Positions 16,801-24,119 of a stretch of 64,000 nt of DNA are shown here, one piece after another (the first letter of the stretch is position 1; every line of letters begins with the position of its first letter). This DNA comes from Mya arenaria (Eukaryota; Mollusca; Bivalvia; Myida; Myidae): NCBI RefSeq assembly GCF_026914265.1, contig NC_069124.1, positions 15,273,088 through 15,337,087 of the forward strand. The letters are read 5' to 3'. The notes under the pieces were generated by a model. That model was not told the origin of the DNA. It ran no database searches and saw only the letters and a list, made by a program, of their open reading frames with translations. The position numbers were made by a program, and so were the translations under genes.

Positions 16801-17592
16801 AGTTCTAACCAGTAGTTTACTTTTATTTCACAGAATATCTACAGTGTATTGATACAACAAAACGCTTACTTAACGATATTTAAGGTTCCAATCATGGTGC
16901 TTTCTTGTCTTGCTTATCATCATAATTTTACCTTTGTTATCTGCTTTTATTTCCTTTGCATTCTACACAACATAATTCCTCCAGTTTACTGTTACAACCA
17001 GACGGGTACAAGGGTGTTAATTTTACATTTGCAAACACTTATATGTAACAATAATGGAAATCATCGAATAATCTTTCATAGTGTTTCATGATAACTACGT
17101 TTTAATTTATTTCCTTTAAATACAGGTTTTGCTTTCGCGCTAGTAAATGGAACAGATAAAGGGAATGGGCTTGTTGAAATCACCCTAGATGATAAAAAAG
17201 GCGCAATATGCCTTCGCCATAGCCGTATACAAGAACGACAAAAGATTGCAGCCATAGTATGTAAACAACTTGGATATGGAGATGGCAGCCTGCTTTTGAA
17301 TGGTACTGATGTTGATAATGAAGTCGCTTTAATGCAACAATTTCCTGGAAAGTTGGAAATGTTTATAACCAATGTAAAGTGTAACGGAAATGAGAGCAGC
17401 CTAGCGGAGTGCACGTTTAGGATTTTAGAAGACTGGTCGTCGTTCACTGAGGACTGGATACGGATAACTACTAACGACTGTACCGACGCAGGTTGTATGA
17501 GAGCACGAATGTACTACCGAGTACATGAGATGGAACAAGAACTCTCATGTTGGGGAGGAAAACGACGTCTCGCTGTCAGATGCTTCATTTAA
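4736..17592 (+). CDS. secreted protein with eight SRCR domains, 15 coding exons
   Basis: Predicted exons: 4736-4826, 7223-7353, 7534-7699, 7945-8107, 9763-9914, 11161-11340, 11510-11725, 11994-12158, 13135-13290, 14185-14370, 14597-14728, 15126-15434, 15717-15902, 16132-16266, 17126-17592. All junctions are GT-AG and the phases match throughout, giving 2835 nt, or 944 residues plus stop. Exon 1 encodes a signal peptide (MIFQNVLASTSALVVALIHL), so the product enters the secretory pathway. No transmembrane segment or anchor follows the last domain. Domains 1-5 and 7 are each split over two exons; domains 6 and 8 are each in one exon. SRCR proteins are known as pattern-recognition or scavenger molecules that bind microbial surfaces, and they are expanded in marine invertebrates. 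An immune role here is inference. A tail-to-tail paralogue lies at 61643-64000. The start ATG was chosen for its signal peptide and phase-1 link to exon 2. Confidence 0.85.
4915..6890. repeat. 59-bp minisatellite in SRCR intron 1
   Basis: Units of about 59 bp contain 'GTTAGAACTACAACCATTAT' and 'GTATATCATGGGCA'. About nine recognisable units lie between 5465 and 5990. The units around 5490-5760 are nearly identical and spread outward into degenerate copies from about 4915 to 6890. Two SINE-like pieces interrupt the array at 6090-6473. Confidence 0.8.
6090..6473 (-). mobile_element. tRNA-derived SINE head, two copies
   Basis: On the - strand, 6421-6352 reads like a tRNA. An A box lies in TAGCTTAGTCGGTAGAGCA and a B box in GGTTCGAGCCCC (+ strand 6362-6373). 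A second, neighbouring copy (about 6090-6203) shares the A-box part and the outer sequence but lacks about 30 bases including the B box. Both share the outer motif 'GGTATCGGTACCGTGACATA'. A SINE or SINE-related repeat fits better than a functional tRNA because the anticodon arm and acceptor stem are not convincing. Confidence 0.65.
7223..7699 (+). CDS. SRCR domain 1 (exons 2-3)
   Basis: Exon 7223-7353 encodes VRLIRGND...WHNLCADGF...AKVVCTQLGFK, the typical N-terminal half of the domain. Exon 7534-7699 encodes the C-terminal half with PKIACKGNESSIMKC and the closing GVICYNQ. The donor chosen is GTGCGT at 7700, which gives the phase 1 needed by the next exon. Confidence 0.8.
7945..9914 (+). CDS. 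SRCR domain 2, divergent (exons 4-5)
   Basis: Exon 7945-8107 encodes KPTVRMNGTSNSGVVEI... and GTICRQLGFNDG. Exon 9763-9914 encodes a C-terminal half ending TAGVVCYSNG. The half-domain boundary is in phase 2 here, unlike its neighbours. The domain is recognisable but diverged: the usual WG(T)VCD strand reads FTICEHQRD. Confidence 0.75.
10155..10475. repeat. degenerate ~30-bp tandem repeat in SRCR intron 5
   Basis: Repeated variants of 'TTTTCGTCCACAGTGTACTTAT' run through this stretch, about ten diverged copies, with further single copies nearby (for example around 10983). No coding signal. Confidence 0.7.
11161..11725 (+). CDS. SRCR domain 3 (exons 6-7)
   Basis: Exon 11161-11340 encodes VRISGGWEND...DEREALVVCRELRFPNSK. 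Exon 11510-11725 encodes FNCSGNETNFTDCDYVKAN and ends SSVVCSEYPIGNTG. The second half is longer than usual, with an extra cysteine pair in an insertion (YSCVSAHGACLGG). Confidence 0.8.
11994..13290 (+). CDS. SRCR domain 4 (exons 8-9)
   Basis: Exon 11994-12158 encodes GIKVLSIDQSPS...GVIHPEYWDDDDAKVMCQQQGY. Exon 13135-13290 encodes WMSKVQCHGTEGHIENCKFD and VAQVHCTNGTG. The intron between them holds a repeat with a long hairpin (12375-12976). Introns on both sides are phase 1. Confidence 0.8.
12375..12976. repeat. interspersed repeat with long hairpin in SRCR intron 8
   Basis: This 600-bp segment is alignable with 54350-54862 (shared 'TTACAGAATGGGTAAGAA', 'TGATTTCAAGTGGTT' and both ends near 'ATTCCTTAAAT'). 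Its right part is a nearly perfect inverted repeat, 12821-12976, with arms of about 62 bp around a ~30-base loop that itself pairs (GTGGAG..CTCCAC). The second copy lacks the left arm of this hairpin. It is probably a non-autonomous mobile repeat; the class is unknown. Confidence 0.7.
14185..14728 (+). CDS. SRCR domain 5 (exons 10-11)
   Basis: Exon 14185-14370 encodes VEIKLESGTSPNSGMVKVSV, then EWGVICDMNW...ARVACRHLGFKDGYA, the most canonical N-terminal half in the gene. Exon 14597-14728 encodes LWLYNIDCTGVEQSIFSC and ends YVFCSKKG. Confidence 0.85.
15126..15434 (+). CDS. SRCR domain 6, single exon
   Basis: One 309-nt exon holds the whole domain: VRLQPNVTFGAVQVWD, LVCAEGFDDLAAQAVCRSLG, then YSNVKCTGIESDLLECDYV and YASVACSNNPKNEG. 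It begins and ends in phase 1, so it could be skipped or duplicated without a frame change. The partly visible exon at 63901-64000 of the paralogue matches its end. Confidence 0.9.
15717..16266 (+). CDS. SRCR domain 7 (exons 13-14)
   Basis: Exon 15717-15902 encodes DYELKIHPSGKVTTRHF...FICANGFDDKEATVICKE. Exon 16132-16266 encodes GVPWLANIACKGTEKNLGKC and PAVYCYNKSG. The paralogue has exons of exactly the same lengths (186 and 135 nt) at 63436-63621 and 62714-62848. Confidence 0.9.
16978..17012 (+). pseudogene. remnant of a duplicated SRCR exon end
   Basis: The sequence 'CCAGTTTACTGTTACAACCA' plus GACGGGTAC copies the 3' end of exon 14 (16240-16268) including its donor site, inside the following intron. 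Only about 35 bases are recognisable. It suggests that a further SRCR exon once existed here. Confidence 0.55.
17126..17592 (+). CDS. SRCR domain 8 and C-terminus, last exon
   Basis: A 467-nt terminal exon from the TACAG acceptor to TAA at 17590-17592. It encodes GFAFALVNGTDKGNGLVEIT, KKGAICLRHS, AAIVCKQLGYGDGS, VKCNGNESSLAECTF and RRLAVRCFI. An insertion before the last strand carries extra cysteines (NDCTDAGC). No anchor follows, so the protein is probably secreted. The paralogue's terminal exon is also 467 nt. Confidence 0.92.
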
Positions 17593-18100
17593 TTCCATGT
17601 ATTGTGCTTTTTAAAAATTCGACATAATAGCACCCGTTTGATTATTTTTCTAGTAATTTTCAGAATACTATCCATGCCTGGAACTCATAGGACCATGCGT
17701 CATTAAAATACGATTGGGCACACTCTAAACATGTTAAGAGTTTGCAATCAACAGGAATAAAAGTATAGTTTTACATACAATTAGAATAAGAGTTGATCTA
17801 CAGTGATTTAAGTTTCTGCACGCATGTAGACTACTTACTCAAGGGTTCAATAAACGAATGGTTTAAGAAATGCCCAATAGATACCGCTTTTTTTAATTGA
17901 GTTTTCCATATGATGATGTATCAAATGTGTAAAAGTATAGTTTTACATACAATAAGAATAAGAGTTATTCTACAGTGAGCTCAGTGTCTGCACGCATGTA
18001 GACTACTTACTCAAGGGTTTATATAAACAAATGGTTAAAAGAAATGATTAATTATATAATTTATAAAGAAATGCCCAGTAAATACCGCTTAGTTTAATTT
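17593..18100 (+). other. SRCR gene 3' end with duplicated poly(A) region
   Basis: An AATAAA at 17756-17761 and another at about 17849 follow the stop codon. A ~170-bp block starting 'AAAAGTATAGTTTTACATAC' occurs twice (about 17758-17905 and 17930-18098), so the poly(A) region is tandemly duplicated. Which site is used cannot be told from sequence. Confidence 0.55.
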
Positions 18101-18120
18101 ACGAATAAAGTTTAATAACA

Positions 18121-18240
18121 CCACACCTCGATCGATATGACCACGCCTCGATCGATATAACCACGCCTCGATCGATATGACCACGCCTCGATCGATATAA
18201 CCACGCCTCGATCGATATGACCAAGCCTCGATCGAAATGA
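18121..18240. repeat. 20-bp minisatellite with 40-bp higher order
   Basis: There are six 20-bp units of 'CCACGCCTCGATCGATATGA'. The units end alternately TGA and TAA, so the true period is 40 bp. Each unit contains the palindrome ATCGAT. Frames across it are repeat artefacts. Confidence 0.95.
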
Positions 18241-20137
18241 CTCTCAGTTAATATCAGATCATATTCAATGGTGCACTGGTCAATAATTGTATAATATGTG
18301 AGGCAGGTATCTGAAAGGATGTCGCACATTTTCAAACAACTATTTAGACCGTTTACATTTAATAACACACATTTGAAGATTGTATTTTTATGTTGTATAT
18401 TGGATTTTAGGAATATAATCAAAACAACGACCTAAAATATTAGAAGTATTTTTTTTCGATTTGGCCTAAGGCTCTAGGTAACAACGCTATTGTAATGGTC
18501 CGCTGTAGGCGGATGTGAGTTCATGGATTCTAATTCCGTTATAGACGGAAGTACGTTCATAGTACGTCGATATACTTGTTTGGTAATATGCAAATAAGGA
18601 AAACCCTGTCTCTGTGTCGATTAAGCATTTACTGTTTATAAAGACAATAAATAGAATAGACAGTAAATATAAATATAGTCGACCCCGCCATAGTGGAGCA
18701 TGCTTTTCTCTGATGGGATCTGTTGACCTTGTTTGGCTCGCACGTTACACTATTAAGGGCTTTCATCGGTACTCAAGTGGGTGAGAAAGAGGTAATATGC
18801 TCATTACTCCAAAACTATTTTTTGATGTCTCAAACTTTTCACCAATGTTTCAACAATATTAGTTTGTGATTAAAGAAGCCATGCTATAGTAGTGAAATGT
18901 ATTGTAATTTATTGTGTCCGACTATGGTTGTATAGGGTGAAAGTTTACTTTTTACAATTTTTGAACAATATAAACAATGCAGACTCTTTCCTTGTAAGGA
19001 AGTCCCCATTGAACCCGAAGGGTCCTACCTTTAATTGATTTTCCTTTTCTTTAATTGACTTCTTATGTTTAAGAATAAATTAAACCAGGATATACCTGTT
19101 ATAAGTAATACTAATTGATAAAGACTATTTCTTGAAACAGTATACAGGTAGCTATACATATAATTAAATATATAAAATGAATAAACAAACAATCCAACAG
19201 AATTAAAGAAGTACATCCTTGTTCACAATTCACTGCTTCGTTTCCAGTCGGAACATTTGGAACTCCGCTACTTTCAATGTTTCCCATGACGTGAAAAAAT
19301 GGTCTTTCTTTATTAGTTGTGCATACTTATGTACGGATCAAATCCTCCTTCTCTCTTATATGTTATCCCCAAAGTAATAATTCAATTCTGTAATAGTTTA
19401 TAATGTTGTCAGACTTTCTTTTTTTTCAAATTCAATGTATATCACATGAGTAAAATAATCAAGCAGTATCTTTGAAAATTGATCGATGAAAATTAAATTT
19501 TGAATCTCAGACAATAAATAGTGTATGAAAATGGCAGAAAGTAAATACAAATTATATATTATAATAATTATTATGGGATCTTACACTAAATAATCTATAC
19601 AATAATGTTACATACTATAAAAATAGTTATCCTCTTAAGTTTTAACTTATATACATGTACAATAATAAAATAATGTTAACGACAGTGCTTATGCCATCTA
19701 GAGCACGGCAAAAAGTTATCAAGAAATGGTAATAATATATGTATGATATAAGTATGATTTGTAAGTACAAAGAGCATATTAACATAACTCTGTGTCTTAC
19801 AACAGCCAGAATACGGCCCTTTCCCTACGACCAGTTCCATAACATCATCAAGGCGAGAACTTATCGCAGACTTAAACACTCCTTGTTCCAGGTTTACATG
19901 CAAAACATATATTTTAAGAGGTATCATAGTAAAGCTGTAACATGTTTAAGTTCACAAATGTGAATTTTGGACGACTGGATGTTTGGATGTTACTTTGTAT
20001 CATCTTAAAGGGTTTTATGTCTAGAAGAAGAATATGTGAAAAAAGAAATATACTCAGCAAACTGGGAAGTTTTGTTTTGATGTTTGAAAAATTAAAATGG
20101 AAATGGAATGGACTTGGGGAAATAGGCTGATAGAAAA
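18241..20137. other. intergenic, nothing recognised
   Basis: AT-rich. Open frames near 19676-19963 exist on both strands, but neither has a recognisable domain or consistent splice signals. A short homopolymer-rich stretch of C runs follows at 20138-20190. Confidence 0.5.
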
Positions 20138-20190
20138 GCCCCCCCCCCCTTGTTGAAAATCCCCCCCCCCCTTATTTTCACCCCCGTTTT
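20138..20190. repeat. three poly(C) runs
   Basis: C runs of about 12, 11 and 5 are separated by short AT-rich spacers just upstream of the first virus-like gene. Homopolymer length here may be uncertain in the assembly. Confidence 0.9.
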
Positions 20191-20257
20191 CTGTATTCCA
20201 TTATTTGTCGTGGCTACAAAGAACTCATGCACACATACAAACGCACAAACATACAAT

Positions 20258-20620
20258 ATGACAGCCGATACAGCCGAAATGTCAAAATGTATATCAAGTA
20301 TTTCGTATGATAAGAGATTCGGAAAACGTTTTCGATGTTGTGAGTGGTGTGGTGGTTACAGTAACATTGATTATCTCTTACTCGTTATGAAAAACTGTGC
20401 GCTCGAACATTCCGCGTGTCCAAGCTGTTTTGATAAATACAACGGCGTTTGTCCTGCTTGTTGGTTGAGCCATCCAGTAGCGTTAAAACACATTAAAGAA
20501 AGGAAACGATACTACAAGAAATTGGGTATCTCAGAAGGAAAAGATTATCTGACTAGAATCAAGCAAAGCGCAAGAAAACAGTTTAAGCGCTACTGGATGT
20601 TGAGATTTGCATTATTTTAG
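20258..20620 (+). CDS. virus-like RING-type zinc-finger protein
   Basis: An intronless frame of 120 residues. I start it at ATG 20258, which gives MTADTAEMSKC and follows an AC-rich leader like its neighbours, not at the upstream near-cognate codon. Residues ~25-70 hold CEWC, then C-ALE-H-SACPSC and CPAC, a RING-like spacing that could bind two zinc ions and act in ubiquitin transfer. The C-terminus is basic (KHIKERKRYYKK...RKQFKRYW). It stands 56 bases before the next gene on the same strand. Virus origin is inferred from the intronless, compact setting and the Cys-rich neighbours. I do not recognise the exact family. Treated as part of an old virus-like element; the frame looks whole. Confidence 0.6.
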   Translation: MTADTAEMSKCISSISYDKRFGKRFRCCEWCGGYSNIDYLLLVMKNCALEHSACPSCFDKYNGVCPACWLSHPVALKHIKERKRYYKKLGISEGKDYLTRIKQSARKQFKRYWMLRFALF

Positions 20621-20676
20621 GGCCACGGTTTTGAATATATCTTGCTGAAATCAACAAAAGTCAAACAAAACGCATA

Positions 20677-21192
20677 ATGACAAGCAATTGTATTGAGAAC
20701 TGCCAGTGTGACGACTGTAAGTTTTTCAGATTAAATTATGATGACCATAAGTTTTTCGAAATTGAGAACAGCCAGTGCGACGAGTGTAACTACACAAAAC
20801 AGAAAACAGAGAGGTACAACGCTGTTACAATTAATACAGATCAATGTCTTGAAAACTGCCAGTGCGACACACGTAAGTTGTACAGAAAGGTTTTCTGCCA
20901 GTGTGATAAATGTAAGTTGTACTACACAGAACAAGAAGAGATGCTGGTTGATGATTGTACATCGAACTTGAGCGCTAAAAGAAAAACTGAAAACTGTGAA
21001 ATGGACAGCGATGTGAACAATGTAAAAAAACAGAAAACCAGCCATGATACTGCCCCCCAACAGATGGATGCTGAAATGTCGGGAAAGGACGAAGACTTTC
21101 AAAACGCTATGGGTTCCTGTCCGACAATGACGTATGGTCCTTATAACAATAGTACCAATAACTGCCAGTGCGACGGCTGTACTGCCGAGTAA
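20677..21192 (+). CDS. virus-like protein with repeated CQCD motifs
   Basis: An intronless 171-residue frame. A short motif of the type (N/S/F)CQCDxC(K/N/T) recurs about five times: NCQCDDCKFF, SQCDECNY, NCQCDTRKLY, CQCDKCKLYY and, at the very end, NCQCDGCTAE. The region between repeats 4 and 5 is polar with a basic patch (SAKRKTEN...VKKQKTS) that could be a nuclear localisation signal. The repeated Cys pairs suggest metal binding. A related CQCKCC appears near the end of the protein at 22066-22683, linking the two genes. A long antisense frame overlaps it (20731-21282) and is a shadow. Function unknown; part of the virus-like element. Confidence 0.6.
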   Translation: MTSNCIENCQCDDCKFFRLNYDDHKFFEIENSQCDECNYTKQKTERYNAVTINTDQCLENCQCDTRKLYRKVFCQCDKCKLYYTEQEEMLVDDCTSNLSAKRKTENCEMDSDVNNVKKQKTSHDTAPQQMDAEMSGKDEDFQNAMGSCPTMTYGPYNNSTNNCQCDGCTAE

Positions 21193-21194
21193 CA

Positions 21195-21475
21195 TTATTG
21201 AAATCACAATGATGTGAAAACATTTCTGAATAAACATACAAACGAATGCTTTAAACTTGTTTTTATTGAATTCAGTATGCACTTGTACCTACAGTATTTT
21301 CAGTGTAAGAACTGTCAACCCAAACCTAGTACGCTCATGGCAAAGCAAATTTGAAATTACAGTGATGTGAACATAATTCTGACTTCTGACAATATAAAAT
21401 AAACATAAAAAACGAATGCTTTGAAATTGCTTTTTATTGAATTTCGTAATATTCACTTGTAGGTGGCAAAGTAAA
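21195..21475. repeat. duplicated 3' ends with AATAAA between convergent genes
   Basis: Two copies of a ~100-bp block (about 21196-21300 and 21348-21470) share 'GAAAT.ACA.TGATGTGAA', 'AATAAACATA', 'AACGAATGCTTT' and 'TTTTTATTGAATT'. Each holds an AATAAA on the + strand and a TTTATT (poly(A) signal for the - strand). They sit between the + gene ending at 21192 and the - gene ending at 21481, so they may serve as bidirectional poly(A) signals. Confidence 0.6.
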
Positions 21476-21480
21476 GCAAT

Positions 21481-21882
21481 TCATGAAAAATCTTGAGTGT
21501 TTTCGTTGAATAGTTCCATACAGGCAGCTTCGTCTAAGGATTGCAGGTTGTCTGTTTGAGATTTCAAGCCCAAAACTTCGTCTTCCAATGCCGTGTTATT
21601 TTGCTTAAGCTGATTGTTTTCCGCAGTCAGCTGTGACAGATTCAATGTCAAGCGTGTAACTTCGTCCTGCAATAGTTGACTATTGTCCGTATTCAAGTTG
21701 TGCACATGAGTTTGCTTATACCGATCGTTCTCTCTGATCAACCTAAACACCTTTTGCTGTAGTGCGCCACATTTCTTGCGGTACTCAGTCGTTACTAGTT
21801 TGTTTTGCAGAAATGTTTTTTCGATATTGTCAAGTATTGAGACGATTTCTTTGAACGTAGACTCGTGCTTGTTATCACCCAT
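21481..21882 (-). CDS. virus-like coiled-coil protein
   Basis: An intronless 133-residue frame on the - strand, MGDNKHESTFKEIVSILD... Residues ~50-120 are heptad-like with Leu and Asn (LLQDEVTRLTLNLSQL, LEDEVLGLKSQTDNL), predicting a long coiled coil, probably a homo- or hetero-dimer. No zinc ligands or catalytic motif. It is convergent with the CQCD gene and divergent from the Rep-like gene at 22066. The compact arrangement without introns matches the rest of the cluster. Family not recognised. Confidence 0.55.
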   Translation of the reverse strand: MGDNKHESTFKEIVSILDNIEKTFLQNKLVTTEYRKKCGALQQKVFRLIRENDRYKQTHVHNLNTDNSQLLQDEVTRLTLNLSQLTAENNQLKQNNTALEDEVLGLKSQTDNLQSLDEAACMELFNENTQDFS

Positions 21883-22042
21883 ACATAGTCTCGCTACGAA
21901 GCCGGTAATTTGTTAATTAAGGTTGCTTATGTCCGTCATGTTTATTGTGAGCTAGTTCACTGTAGGTGTTATATATCGTAGAAAGAAAACACAAAAAAGT
22001 GAATTACTTTGTTATGATATAATGACTGTTGTTAAGATTAGT

Positions 22043-22070
22043 GTCATACACACTCTCAAACAATTATGTC
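22043..22070 (+). promoter_or_regulatory. shared start-site motif, copy 1
   Basis: 'CTCAAACAATTATGTC' with upstream 'GTCATACACA' overlaps the start codon of the Rep-like gene. The same string lies at the start of the next gene (22809-22836). Two neighbouring genes sharing an identical sequence across the start suggest a common leader or promoter element, or recent duplication of the gene's 5' end. Confidence 0.5.
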
Positions 22071-22683
22071 GAGCCAATCAGCCACTCATTCTGATGATGA
22101 TTCTTTCGAGCGTGTTGTAACCGAATACTGTAACGGTGATTGTTCTGATGATGATTCTGCTGGTGATTCTTTCAAGGAAATTGAAGCCGAATATGAAGAT
22201 TATATTGATTATGATATATTGAATCGTGTACAGGATGCTTTAGCAGGCATGGACAAAGGTAAACTTATGGAAAAGTATGAAGGTGGATATATATTCAGCA
22301 ATGGTAGAAGTGTAGATATCAAATATATGGACAAAGGACAGTCGTACGTAGTATTTGATTTGTTTAGAAGTCGCAAGGAACGCATTAACTACGAGATCAC
22401 TGAACTCAAATATGGGAGTTTCGACAACACGAAATATGAAAGTAAAGAGTTTGATCCACCAGTAGTGATAGTTTTCAGTAATGATGTTCCATGTTTGAAG
22501 AAATTTCCAACGTATCGATGGCGCGTGTGGAATATTATAGACAATAGACTGAAAAGTTATGATCAAGAAATGTGTCAATGCAAATGTTGTAGAAATTCTT
22601 CCACATCAACACCGAAAAAAGAAAAGATAAAACACTCAAGAAATTTTAAAGATAAATGTCTTTACGAGATGTTTATTTCCTGA
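22066..22683 (+). CDS. Rep-like superfamily-3 helicase domain protein, virus-like
   Basis: An intronless frame of 205 residues starting MSSQSATHSDDD. The first ~60 residues are acidic. The middle matches the C-terminal part of CRESS-DNA-virus Rep helicases: YIFSNGRSVDIKY, a Walker-B-like YVVFDLFRS, INYEITELKYGSFDNTKYES, motif C PPVVIVFSNDVP and an arginine-bearing RWRVWNI. The tail has Cys-rich CQCKCC and a basic stretch. In Reps this domain unwinds DNA in rolling-circle replication; only part of a Rep is represented, so a binding or regulatory role is equally possible. It shares its start motif and first residues (MSSQ) with the next gene. The assignment rests on motif order that I recognise, not on a search. 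Treated as a virus-like fossil part. Confidence 0.65.
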   Translation: MSSQSATHSDDDSFERVVTEYCNGDCSDDDSAGDSFKEIEAEYEDYIDYDILNRVQDALAGMDKGKLMEKYEGGYIFSNGRSVDIKYMDKGQSYVVFDLFRSRKERINYEITELKYGSFDNTKYESKEFDPPVVIVFSNDVPCLKKFPTYRWRVWNIIDNRLKSYDQEMCQCKCCRNSSTSTPKKEKIKHSRNFKDKCLYEMFIS

Positions 22684-22808
22684 AAATTAAAATAACAATT
22701 ACTAATATAACTACTCTGTCCCCATCTCCGTCTTTAGCCTCCACTCAATAGATAGTTGGAGACAACGCATTATTTTTTTCATATTATAAGGCTTGAAATT
22801 TGTTACTT

Positions 22809-22836
22809 GTCATACACATTCTCAAACAATTATGTC
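22809..22836 (+). promoter_or_regulatory. shared start-site motif, copy 2
   Basis: A second copy of 'CTCAAACAATTATGTC' with upstream 'GTCATACACAT', across the ATG at 22832. It decides the start of the following gene at 22832 over the upstream near-cognate codon. Confidence 0.5.
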
Positions 22837-23161
22837 CAGTCAAGCATCGACACAGCAAACAACGCCTTGTGAGAATACAAGTGAAAACGAGCAAAAAAGC
22901 GAATCTTGTTCTCAGCAACCCATGAATGATATCAATGAATATGAAAAAATGATGGAGATGGCAGAAGATTATTTGCGAGATGCTGAAGAACAAAAATCGA
23001 GCGAAATCGAATCCATGCAAGATGACAACCCAGACGGGGCAGCTTGTTATATGAGAAATTGCTGCGTTTGTGACGGTTACTGTTATGATAGTGATAATTT
23101 TAAAGACATTGAGACCGTAGACGAGGAAGTAAAATTTTTTGTGAGCGAAAACAAGAATTGA
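22832..23161 (+). CDS. virus-like small acidic Cys-containing protein
   Basis: An intronless 109-residue frame, MSSQASTQQTTPCENTSENE... The first four residues equal those of the protein encoded at 22066. The protein is very acidic (EYEKMMEMAEDYLRDAEEQ) with one Cys cluster near residue 78 (YMRNCCVCDGYCYD). No recognised domain. It lies 149 bases after the Rep-like gene on the same strand with its own copy of the start motif. Probably a paralogous or co-regulated member of the virus-like cluster. Confidence 0.5.
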   Translation: MSSQASTQQTTPCENTSENEQKSESCSQQPMNDINEYEKMMEMAEDYLRDAEEQKSSEIESMQDDNPDGAACYMRNCCVCDGYCYDSDNFKDIETVDEEVKFFVSENKN

Positions 23162-24119
23162 CATTAGTTTTCAATCCGCTCAAACATGATGATACTGTCA
23201 GTCATATAAGATGATTCACAAAATAACAGATCTCAGTTGTTTGAAACACTGTCAAAAGACTCCATTTTCTTAAAGCGTTAGAAATGCTTTTTAACCATAA
23301 ATATATCCATTTTCAAACAAAGATACGTACAAATGTTATCTGATCTTCTATCAGCAATCTTTTATCACTGGTTTTCAGACATTTTTTTTGTCAAAATGGT
23401 CAGTCTGAGAATGCAGCTTTAAACTTGAGCACTGTATTTACAATGATGAACAATTTTAGTTATGAAAATTAAAATACATAGGAGCAGATGTATTGAATCA
23501 TTCAAGTCTTGAAATATTATGTAATAATAACATTAAACATGATATAATTCAATAACAATAAATTGTCCTTGGTATGCAATAATCCCTTTAAAGGTTCATT
23601 TGCCAAGGGTTAAAAACCCACATCTTGTGGTCTCTTGTTCGACTGTTATCGGCTATAAAGTGTTGTTTCACATCCTGTGTCATAATTTTAAGTTCTAAAT
23701 GTCTACTTTTTGTACCAAACATTTAAATTTATGTCACTTGTGTGCATTTCTTTAGTCCTTGTAGTCAAGGAAAGTTTTCATTCATATTGACACACTTATT
23801 GAAACACTTTCTGTATATGAAAATATGATTATAAAGGTATACCTCTTAGTACATTACATATATTAAAGCTTAAAAACATCCCCAAACAACATTTAGGTAT
23901 AATTTAATCAGATTATGGTAGATTCCGGTGGATTCCGGTAATAAGGGGATTCCGGTAATTCTATGGACCGGCAGAAATACGAAATGGCAAATCATGCAAG
24001 ATTGATAAATATCTTCTTCTATTTGTTTGTTTGAAAAATATGTTGAAAATTATTTTTTTTAAACCAGAGACGGCAGTTCAGATGCAGTCGTCCTGTGTGT
24101 CAGAAAGCTGGTGATCAAA
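23162..24119. other. intergenic, nothing recognised
   Basis: AT-rich sequence with no open frame that I can support. It separates the compact virus-like genes from a stretch with splice-site-bounded exons. Confidence 0.5.

Noticed and set aside
18099-18422. - strand frame with SIEAW/DRG repeats
   Set aside because: Its repeats come from the 20-bp minisatellite; no other support.
20731-21282. Long - strand frame opposite the CQCD gene
   Set aside because: It is a mirror of the Cys-rich coding frame; its hydrophobic runs come from the antisense of repeated TGC/TGT codons.
22240-23164. Antisense frames at 22240-22578 and 22784-23164
   Set aside because: Both lie fully opposite better-supported frames with start motifs and recognisable domains or composition.
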